NCBI GenBank assembly: GCA_035640715.1 | Contig: DASQVO010000565.1 | Span: 1-5,487, forward strand | DNA from: DASQVO01 sp035640715 | GTDB lineage: Bacteria > Actinomycetota > Actinomycetes > Streptosporangiales > Streptosporangiaceae | DNA: 5,487 nt | Direction of reading: 5' to 3' | Shown here: piece after piece, positions 1 to 5,265 of the stretch | Position numbering within the stretch: position 1 is the stretch's first letter | How the letters are laid out: every line of letters starts with the position of its first letter | Made by a program: the position numbers and the translations under genes | The notes under the pieces: generated by a model | The model's database searches: none | The model's input: only the letters and a program-made list of their open reading frames with translations | What the model was told of the DNA's origin: nothing

Positions 1-1136
1 TCGCGGTCTCCGGCCTGCCCGGTACCCGGACCGGCGCGCCTGCCATGGTGCTGCTGCGCGGTCTCTTCGGCGCCCGGCTCTCCTACCTGCCCACGGCCAT
101 CAACATGCTGCAATTGCTCGGCTGGGGTGTCTTCGAGCTCGTCACGATCGCGACCGCCGCGCACACGGTGGCGCCGGAGCTGCCAAAGTGGGGTTACGTG
201 CTCATCGCCGGGGCGATCACCGGCATGCTCACCATCCGCCCCCTCGGGTGGATCCGCGTGCTCCGCCGCTACGCGACGAGCGCGGTCTTCGTCGTCCTCG
301 TCTACCTGCTGGTCCAGCTCGCCCGGCACCCGCTGCCGCCGCTGACCCACGGGAGCTGGTCGGGATACTGGGCCGCTACCGACACCGTCGTCGCGGTGGC
401 GATCTCGTTCGCACCCATAGCCGCCGACTACATGCGGCATTCGCGATCGGAGCGGGCGGCGTTCGCAGGCGCGATGATCGGCTACAGCGTCACCCAGGTG
501 CTCTGCTACGTGATTGGGCTACTCGCCCTGGTCACGGTCACGCGCAACCCGAACGACATCTACGGGGCGTTCATCGCCCTGCCGCTGGGGACGGCCGGCT
601 TCGCGATCCTGGCCGCGCGGGAGCTGGACCAGTCGTTCGCCGACCTCTACTCCACCGCGGTGTCCACCCAGAACCTGCGCCCGCTGTGGGACCGCCGGAT
701 CCTGGCCGCGGCGATCACCGGGCTCGCGACCGTCGGAGCGCTTTTCTTCAACATCGCGGACTACGAGAACTTCCTCACCCTCCTCGGCTCGGTTTTCGTG
801 CCGATGTTCGCGGTGCTCGCAGTGGACTTCTTCGTCCTGTCCAGGGGCCGCTGGGACCTTTCCGAGCACGCTCCGCCGCGCTGGCTGATGCTGCTGCCGT
901 GGGCGGTCGGCTTCATCACCTACCAGCTCATCAACCCCGGCTATCTCTCCTGGTGGGTGTCGGCCTGGGCGTGGGTACGCCACCTGATCGGCTTCACCCC
1001 GGCCACCTGGATGTCCGCGTCGATCTGCTCGTTCCTCGTCGCCGCGGTGATCACCCTGCTCGGCGCCCCGCTCACCACGCTTACCCGGCGCCTCGGCGGG
1101 CGGCGCGGCGACGGGCACCCCGCCAGCGCCACGTGA
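1..1136 (+). CDS. NCS1-family nucleobase (purine/cytosine-type) permease, 5'-truncated by the window edge
   Basis: This is the C-terminal ~378 residues of a polytopic membrane protein. The frame is open from base 3 to the TGA at 1134-1136, so the ATG at 45 is an internal Met and not the start. The residues before it (A-V-S-G-L-P-G-T-R-T-G-A-P-A) continue the conserved NCS1 stretch leading into 'SYLPTAINMLQLLGW', typical of the second and third helices of CodB-like permeases. A second signature, S-F-A-P-I-A-A-D-Y-M-R (405-437), matches the S-F-x-P-x-x-x-D-Y motif of this family. About nine further hydrophobic segments follow, and the tail is a short basic/Ala-rich cytoplasmic end. Family members import cytosine, purines, hydantoins or pyrimidine thiamine precursors by cation symport; the substrate cannot be told here. 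Roughly 60-100 N-terminal residues are missing. The next gene starts 162 bp downstream behind its own regulatory region, so the two are probably separate transcription units. Confidence 0.85.
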   Translation, partial: AVSGLPGTRTGAPAMVLLRGLFGARLSYLPTAINMLQLLGWGVFELVTIATAAHTVAPELPKWGYVLIAGAITGMLTIRPLGWIRVLRRYATSAVFVVLVYLLVQLARHPLPPLTHGSWSGYWAATDTVVAVAISFAPIAADYMRHSRSERAAFAGAMIGYSVTQVLCYVIGLLALVTVTRNPNDIYGAFIALPLGTAGFAILAARELDQSFADLYSTAVSTQNLRPLWDRRILAAAITGLATVGALFFNIADYENFLTLLGSVFVPMFAVLAVDFFVLSRGRWDLSEHAPPRWLMLLPWAVGFITYQLINPGYLSWWVSAWAWVRHLIGFTPATWMSASICSFLVAAVITLLGAPLTTLTRRLGGRRGDGHPASAT

Positions 1137-1185
1137 CCGGCGCCTTCAGAAACCCCGCGTGTGATGGTTTGCTGCTTTTGCGTTG

Positions 1186-1236
1186 GGTAAACGCCAGGTT
1201 AACGGATACTAGATTTTCGGCTAACGCTAGGTAAAC
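1186..1236. promoter_or_regulatory. Helically phased heptamer array, probable binding site of an OmpR-family regulator
   Basis: GGTAAAC (1186-1192), GGTTAAC (1197-1203), GGCTAAC (1219-1225) and GGTAAAC (1230-1236) start at offsets of 11, 22 and 11 bp. They therefore occupy four of five positions on an 11-bp grid; the middle position (1208-1214) is degenerate. Read on the minus strand the units are GTTTACC, GTTAACC, GTTAGCC and GTTTACC, close to the GTTCACC core of actinobacterial PhoP direct-repeat units, which also repeat every 11 bp. Read on the plus strand, CTAAC-N6-TAAAC (1221-1236) resembles the a-site/b-site layout of GlnR boxes. The array lies 63-113 bp upstream of the NRAMP-type gene in an AT-rich island, over weak -10-like hexamers (GATACT 1205-1210, TAGATT 1210-1215). 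Which regulator binds is not decidable from sequence. Confidence 0.5.
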
Positions 1237-1256
1237 AAATACCGGTTGGCTGGGGG

Positions 1257-1283
1257 CGGGTACGGGGTCCCTGGTACCCGTAC
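1257..1283 (+). promoter_or_regulatory. Two overlapping, mutually exclusive inverted repeats just before the ribosome binding site
   Basis: CGGGTAC (1257-1263) is the exact reverse complement of GTACCCG (1274-1280). GTACGGG (1260-1266) is the exact reverse complement of CCCGTAC (1277-1283). Each gives a 7-bp stem with a 10-nt loop, and because they share bases only one can form at a time. The second stem ends immediately before the AAGGAG at 1284-1289. Either a DNA operator or an mRNA hairpin affecting translation of the NRAMP-type gene would fit. No known riboswitch was recognised. Confidence 0.4.
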
Positions 1284-1289
1284 AAGGAG
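1284..1289 (+). promoter_or_regulatory. Shine-Dalgarno AAGGAG that decides a GTG start
   Basis: AAGGAG lies 9 nt before the GTG at 1299-1301. It supports that GTG as the initiation codon of the transporter over the later in-frame ATG codons, none of which has so good a site. Confidence 0.7.
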
Positions 1290-1298
1290 CCCGCGGGG

Positions 1299-2591
1299 GT
1301 GGCCCAGACGCAGGACAAGCTCGACCGGCAGTGCCGAGTGGCCGACCGGCCCGCCATGCTGCGGCGCCGCGCTAGCCAGGGCCGACGCCTCCTGGGGCTC
1401 CTCGGCCCCGGGCTGATCAGCGGTGCCGCCGACATCGACCCGACAACCGTGGCCACGATGGCGATCATCGGCGCGACAACGGTATACGCACTGGGCTGGC
1501 TGGCCTGGCTGCTGTTCCCGATGCTGGCCCTTGTCCTTGTCATCGCCACACGTGTCGGCGGTGCCAGCCATCGCGACCTGCAGCAGTGCCTCAAGGACCG
1601 GTACGGGCCGATCCCTCAGTGGACGGTGCTGCTGAGCATCCTCGGGGTTAATATCCTGACGATCTCGGCGGATGCCCACGCCGGCGCCGCAGCGCTTGGC
1701 CTGCTTGTGCACCACGACAACTTCTGGTTTGTCATTCTCATCGTCGGCGTCGCCCTGGCCATGCTGCTGTGGGGAACCACGGCACAGGTGCAGCATGTAC
1801 TCAAGTACATCCTGTTGTGCCTGCTCGCGTACCTCATCGCGGCCGTGCTGGCGCGGCCAGACTGGGGCCTGGTGTTCAAGGGCGTCTTTGCCCCGCACAT
1901 GTCGCTGAACACCAACTACATCTCGGGCGCCCTGGCCATGCTGGGAACCACCATCACGGCGTATGTCTATGTATGGCAGACCATCGAGGTGGCCGAGGAA
2001 CAGCCTTCCCGCAGGCTGCTGCGCTACCGCCACGTCGAGGCGGCGGCAGCCATGTTCATCGCCGTGGTGATCTTCTGGTTCATCCTGGTCGCGACCGGCG
2101 CCACCCTCGGCGTTCACCATGAGCAGATCGGCACGGCCGAGCAGGCAGCGCACGCGCTGGCCCCGATCGCCGGCCCGTACGCCTGCTACGTGTTCGGCGC
2201 GGGCCTGCTGGCGTCAGCTCTCGTCGCCCTGCCGGTGCTGATGGATACAACCGGCCACGTCCTCGCCGCGCAGCTGGGCGCGCCGCGAGGACTGTCCAAG
2301 CCGATCGCGCAGGCCCCCATCTACTACGCCGCAGTGTCCGTTTCGACGGTGCTCGCCGTCCTGATCAGCGCCGTGGGCGTCTCGCCGATCCGGTTGCTGT
2401 TCGTGGCGAGCATCATCGGCGGCCTGGCGACCCCCATCGGCCTCGTCGCGCTGATGGTCATCGGCAGCGACGCCCGGGTGATGGGCGGTAATGCTCTCCG
2501 GGGTGGCCTGCGCGCCGCCGGCTGGGCCATCACGGGCCTGATCACCCTGCTCAGCATCGTGTACCTGGTCCAGCAGATCACCGGCGGCTAG
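1299..2591 (+). CDS. Divergent NRAMP/SLC11-type divalent metal transporter
   Basis: A 430-residue inner-membrane protein with about 11 hydrophobic helices, the usual number for bacterial NRAMP proteins. The opening 'LLGLLGPGLISGAADIDP' (31-48) is the characteristic NRAMP N-terminus and TM1. TM6 carries G-T-T-I-T-A-Y (216-222) followed by W-Q-T-I-E-V-A-E-E, as in NRAMP-related proteins. Classical NRAMP Mn/Fe transporters have DPGN in TM1 and a metal-binding Met in TM6. Here TM1 reads D-P-T-T (47-50) and the TM6 site has Thr/Ala in place of A/MPH, so the ion coordination must differ. NRAMP-related Mg2+ transporters also depart from the classical site, so Mg2+, Mn2+ or another substrate is possible. 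Start chosen at GTG 1299 from the AAGGAG 9 nt upstream. Regulation probably works through the phased repeats and hairpins directly upstream. Its stop (TAG 2589-2591) is 2 bp from the stop of the convergent TetR gene. Family assignment is firm; substrate is unknown. Confidence 0.85.
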   Translation: MAQTQDKLDRQCRVADRPAMLRRRASQGRRLLGLLGPGLISGAADIDPTTVATMAIIGATTVYALGWLAWLLFPMLALVLVIATRVGGASHRDLQQCLKDRYGPIPQWTVLLSILGVNILTISADAHAGAAALGLLVHHDNFWFVILIVGVALAMLLWGTTAQVQHVLKYILLCLLAYLIAAVLARPDWGLVFKGVFAPHMSLNTNYISGALAMLGTTITAYVYVWQTIEVAEEQPSRRLLRYRHVEAAAAMFIAVVIFWFILVATGATLGVHHEQIGTAEQAAHALAPIAGPYACYVFGAGLLASALVALPVLMDTTGHVLAAQLGAPRGLSKPIAQAPIYYAAVSVSTVLAVLISAVGVSPIRLLFVASIIGGLATPIGLVALMVIGSDARVMGGNALRGGLRAAGWAITGLITLLSIVYLVQQITGG

Positions 2592-2593
2592 CT

Positions 2594-3196
2594 CTACGGT
2601 GGAAGCGTGCCTCCGACGGCACGCCAGACCAACGCGGCGGTGCGGGCCGGCCAGTTTCTGGGCGGGGCCAGGCCGGCTAGGGCCCGGGCATACCAGGATC
2701 CCGTGCACAGCGTGATGGCTATCTCGAGGTCGGCGTCTGCGTCGATAAGGCTGAGGCGCTGCGCCCGCTGCAGGATCGACAGGATGCGGCCACGGCGGGG
2801 GGCGACAACATCGGCCCGGTAGCGGGTGAGCAGTTCCGGTGCGGTGCTGTCCTGGAGCATGGTGCCCGCCAGCGAGAGCCGCCCTGGCCTGGACACGCCC
2901 CGCTGGAAGTCGGCCAGCTCGGCGGTGAGATCAGACAGCGGGTCCCCGGAGGTGGCGGCCGGCCCGGCGTCGGCCGCCACTTGCAATGCGGCCGCGGCAA
3001 GGCTGGCCTTGTCGGGCCACCGGCGGTAGAGCGCCTGGCGGGTGGTGCCGGCTTCCTGCGCCACCGCGGCCAGCGACATCGCCTCGTACCCGTGGGCGGA
3101 CAGATGCCGGTTGGCCACCGCCAGGACCCTCGCGTCGATCTCCGGGTCCCTGGCTCGTCCCGGCCGCCGCCTGGCGGTTGACGACCCTGGGGACAT
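2594..3196 (-). CDS. TetR/AcrR-family transcriptional repressor
   Basis: A 200-residue protein of standard TetR length. A basic N-terminal tail (residues 1-17) precedes the DNA-binding domain at about 19-66. Its helix-turn-helix reads S-L-A-A-V-A-Q-E-A-G-T-T-R-Q-A-L-Y-R-R-W (41-60), followed by P-D-K-A-S-L, the classic end of the TetR recognition region. The C-terminal ligand/dimerisation domain (about 85-195) is variable, so no ligand is inferred. The ATG at 3196 is the only sensible start: in frame upstream there is a stop (TAG) three codons earlier. No Shine-Dalgarno precedes it, so the mRNA is probably leaderless or short-leadered. It is divergent from the CDGSH/globin gene and convergent with the NRAMP-type gene. 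The palindrome at 3199-3221, directly before its start, suggests autorepression and control of the divergent gene. Confidence 0.9.
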   Translation of the reverse strand: MSPGSSTARRRPGRARDPEIDARVLAVANRHLSAHGYEAMSLAAVAQEAGTTRQALYRRWPDKASLAAAALQVAADAGPAATSGDPLSDLTAELADFQRGVSRPGRLSLAGTMLQDSTAPELLTRYRADVVAPRRGRILSILQRAQRLSLIDADADLEIAITLCTGSWYARALAGLAPPRNWPARTAALVWRAVGGTLPP

Positions 3197-3207
3197 ATCA
3201 ATACGCT
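3178..3207 (+). promoter_or_regulatory. Candidate promoter for the CDGSH/globin gene
   Basis: TTGACG (3178-3183) is followed after 18 bp by TACGCT (3202-3207), fitting the actinobacterial housekeeping pattern TTGACn / TAnnnT. Transcription would start near 3213-3215, giving a leader of about 145 nt before the ATG at 3358. The -35 lies inside the 5' end of the TetR gene and the -10 lies inside the palindromic operator. Confidence 0.5.
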
Positions 3208-3221
3208 ACTGGATTGTATTG
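3199..3221. promoter_or_regulatory. Palindromic operator in the TetR / redox-gene divergent region
   Basis: CAATAC (3199-3204) and GTATTG (3216-3221) are perfect reverse complements separated by 11 bp. Two of the five inner base pairs also match, giving an imperfect 23-bp palindrome centred on 3210. It begins 3 bp upstream of the TetR start codon. It covers the plus-strand -10 (TACGCT 3202-3207) and a minus-strand -10-like TACAAT (3218-3213). Position, size and symmetry are typical of a TetR-family operator; binding by this TetR is inferred. Confidence 0.6.
3213..3218 (-). promoter_or_regulatory. Candidate -10 box of the TetR gene
   Basis: On the minus strand TACAAT reads from 3218 to 3213, a good match to the -10 consensus. 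It would place the transcription start about 8-10 nt before the ATG at 3196. No convincing -35 was found 16-19 bp upstream. The box sits inside the palindrome, consistent with autorepression. Confidence 0.35.
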
Positions 3222-3347
3222 CTTCAGCCCAACCGAGGGGGATGCCGGGTGGTCTCGAGTACATCCGCTGCACCGTGCCCTTCCGTTCCGCGACCGCCGG
3301 GCGCGCCGTGAACGGTGAACCACCGAAGGAATGCCGTACTCGCGAAC

Positions 3348-3351
3348 GGAG
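3348..3351 (+). promoter_or_regulatory. Shine-Dalgarno GGAG supporting the ATG at 3358
   Basis: GGAG (within GGAGAG, 3348-3353) is 6 nt before the ATG at 3358. The alternative in-frame ATG at 3331 is preceded by GAAGGA with no spacer (3325-3330), which is too close to work well. The later start is therefore preferred. Confidence 0.55.
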
Positions 3352-3357
3352 AGCCTG

Positions 3358-5160
3358 ATGACCGACGTTGCCTCAGCGATGGCATCGTTGCTTGCCCAGG
3401 TAAACGGATTGGCCGCCGAGCTCGAACGCGATGGCCACGATCGCTGCGAGCCGGTCCGCCTCCGGCTGCGCGGCAGCGTGATCCGCCCGTTGTCGCAAGC
3501 GGTGTCCGGCCGCGAGGAGCCCGCGATCGATTCAGGGCAGCCGGCCACCAGTTCTGGCACCAGTTCGCCCAGCGGGCTGGACGACCGGCTCTGGGCGCTG
3601 GCGCACACCGCGACTGCCCTTCGGGCGATGGCGGGGAACTGCCCCGAGCTGGCCGAGGCGATCGCCGCCTTGCAGGACCTGGCGCTCGGGCTGGCCGACA
3701 AAGCCACGGCAGCGGACCGGCTGGCCGTGCTGCAAGGACTGCAGGCGGACGTGGAGCCGCAGATTCAGGTGGTCACCGACGGGCCCTACCTGGTCACCAA
3801 CCCCCGCCGGCTGGTCGACTGGCTGGGCCAGGCCATCCCGCTGCGACCGCAACTGGCGTTGTGCCGCTGCGGTAAGTCCCAGCTCAAGCCGCTGTGCGAC
3901 GGCACCCACGCCTCGATTGGGTTCACCGGTGCCAAGGATCCGAACCGGGTACCCGACCGGCAGGACCGCTACACCGGCCAGCAGGTCACCATCCTCGACA
4001 ACCGTGGCACCTGCCAGCACGCCGGCTTTTGCACCGACCGACTGGCCACCGTCTTCCGCCTGCATGAGGAGCCCTTCGTTGCCCCCAGCGGGGGGCGGAT
4101 GGATGAGATCATCCGCGCGGTGCGCGACTGCCCCTCCGGGGCGCTCAGCTACGCCATCGACAGCGAGGAGGCCCGCGCCGAGGTCGATTACCACGGCATC
4201 CGCGAGCAATCGATCGAGGTCTCAAAGGACGGGCCTTACCGGATCACCGGCGGCATCCGCCTCCTCGGCCACGACGGCGCGGACGTGGCGCGCAATCAGG
4301 GGGCCTCGGCTGAGCACTACGCCCTGTGCCGCTGCGGGCACTCGCAGAACAAGCCGTTCTGCTCTGGCATGCACTGGCACGTCGAGTTTCACGACCCGGT
4401 GCCGGACCCCGATCATCAGCCCAGCATCTTCGAGTGGGCGGGCGGGCTGCCCGCGCTGCTCCGGATGACCCGGCTGTTCTATGAGAAACACGTGCCACAG
4501 GACCCGTTGCTCGCGCCGCTGTTCGCCACCATGTCCGCCGACCACCCGGAACGGGTAGCGAAGTGGCTGGCCGAGGTGTTCTGCGGGCCCAGATCCTACA
4601 GCACCGAGTACGGCGGCTACCCGCGGATGCTCTCCCAGCACCTGGGCAAACGCCTCACCGAAGACCAGCGCACCCGGTGGGTGGCCCTGCTCCTGCAGTC
4701 CGCCCGCGAGGCCGGCCTGCCCAACGACCCGGAGTTCCGTTCGGCCTTCAGCTCCTACATCGAGTGGGGGTCCCGGCTCGCGGTCGAGAACTCGCAGACC
4801 GACGCGAAGCCGCCCCAGCACATGCCGATGCCGTACTGGGATTGGAACACTGCCGCCGGGCCGCCAGGATCCCGGATCTCCGCCCTCGCCGGTCGGCAGC
4901 ACGAGCAGGACGAGCCGGTTGTGTTGCCGGCGCCCGGGGAGCCGGTGCGCTTCGAGGACCACGTCAAGACCATGTTCCGGCGCCGGGACCGGCAGTCCAT
5001 GCAGTTCGCCTTCGACCTGTGGTCCTACGACGACGTGACCGCCCACGCCGACGCCATCCTCGCCCGGCTGCAGAACGGATCGATGCCCTGCGACGGCGCT
5101 TGGCCGCCGGAGCAACTCGATGCCTTCCAGCGGTGGGTCGACGCCGGAAAACCCCGCTAA
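3358..5160 (+). CDS. Multidomain redox protein: CDGSH – Fer4_19-like – CDGSH – truncated globin – conserved C-terminal module
   Basis: A 600-residue protein with no signal peptide or membrane helix, so cytoplasmic. Residues 1-140 are mostly helical and unrecognised, with a Ser/Gly/Pro-rich linker near 58-73. A CDGSH motif C-R-C-G-K-S-x3-P-L-C-D-G-T-H gives 2Fe-2S ligands C169, C171, C180 and H184. A Fer4_19-like module follows with C219-x5-C225 and C258 in C-P-S-G-A-L. A second CDGSH motif has C324, C326, C335 and H339 but Ser at the usual Asp (C-S-G-M-H). Residues ~357-506 are a group II truncated globin: F-Y at 374-375 (Tyr B10), H428 in M-L-S-Q-H-L-G as probable proximal haem ligand, Y-I-E-W-G-S-R and a closing M-P-x-W-D-W. 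Residues ~528-600 form a conserved tail (F-R-R-R-D-R-Q-S-M, M-P-C-D-G-A-W-P) of unknown role. The protein likely combines haem with two or three Fe-S clusters for electron transfer or for O2/NO handling; the reaction is unknown. A nine-residue longer form starting at 3331 is possible. Probably controlled by the divergent TetR gene. Confidence 0.85.
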   Translation: MTDVASAMASLLAQVNGLAAELERDGHDRCEPVRLRLRGSVIRPLSQAVSGREEPAIDSGQPATSSGTSSPSGLDDRLWALAHTATALRAMAGNCPELAEAIAALQDLALGLADKATAADRLAVLQGLQADVEPQIQVVTDGPYLVTNPRRLVDWLGQAIPLRPQLALCRCGKSQLKPLCDGTHASIGFTGAKDPNRVPDRQDRYTGQQVTILDNRGTCQHAGFCTDRLATVFRLHEEPFVAPSGGRMDEIIRAVRDCPSGALSYAIDSEEARAEVDYHGIREQSIEVSKDGPYRITGGIRLLGHDGADVARNQGASAEHYALCRCGHSQNKPFCSGMHWHVEFHDPVPDPDHQPSIFEWAGGLPALLRMTRLFYEKHVPQDPLLAPLFATMSADHPERVAKWLAEVFCGPRSYSTEYGGYPRMLSQHLGKRLTEDQRTRWVALLLQSAREAGLPNDPEFRSAFSSYIEWGSRLAVENSQTDAKPPQHMPMPYWDWNTAAGPPGSRISALAGRQHEQDEPVVLPAPGEPVRFEDHVKTMFRRRDRQSMQFAFDLWSYDDVTAHADAILARLQNGSMPCDGAWPPEQLDAFQRWVDAGKPR

Positions 5161-5247
5161 ATGCCGCAACGAAGAAGCCGCCGATGAGTCACAGGCATCT
5201 CAATCCCTCAACCGCTAAGCCCGGAAGTGTCGGCGGCGAGCTGGGGT

Positions 5248-5265
5248 CTGACCGGAGGAGGTCAG
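5248..5265. terminator. Small hairpin downstream of the redox gene, weak terminator candidate
   Basis: CTGACC (5248-5253) and GGTCAG (5260-5265) form a perfect 6-bp stem with a 6-nt GGAGGA loop. There is no following T-run, and it lies 88 bp after the stop codon, so it could be incidental. No better terminator was seen between 5161 and 5260, a stretch that otherwise holds nothing recognisable. Confidence 0.25.

Noticed and set aside
188..1234. Long plus-strand open frame of 348 codons
   Set aside because: Out of frame with the NCS1 permease; its translation is Arg/Pro/His-rich low complexity typical of a GC-rich shadow frame.
1236..1242. CAAATAC resembling the CAATAC half-site of the TetR operator
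   Set aside because: It carries an extra base and has no matching inverted partner, so shared control of the transporter by this TetR is not supported.
1227..2153. Minus-strand open frame of 308 codons
   Set aside because: Antisense to the NRAMP-type gene, hydrophilic His/Gln/Arg/Asp-rich, with no family resemblance.
2719..3273. Minus-strand open frame of 184 codons overlapping the TetR gene
   Set aside because: Frame-shifted copy of the TetR region; the clear helix-turn-helix is in the other frame.
3308..3320. Tandem GTGAAC repeats, complementary to GTTCAC (PHO-box-like core)
   Set aside because: The two copies are 7 bp apart, not the 11 bp needed for a PHO box, and lie downstream of the likely promoter.
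4222..5169. Minus-strand open frame of 315 codons
   Set aside because: Antisense to the CDGSH/globin gene, Val/Gly/Arg-rich shadow with no recognisable motif.
5161..5187. ATG directly after the TAA stop of the redox gene
   Set aside because: Gives only eight codons before a stop, with no sign of a real peptide gene.
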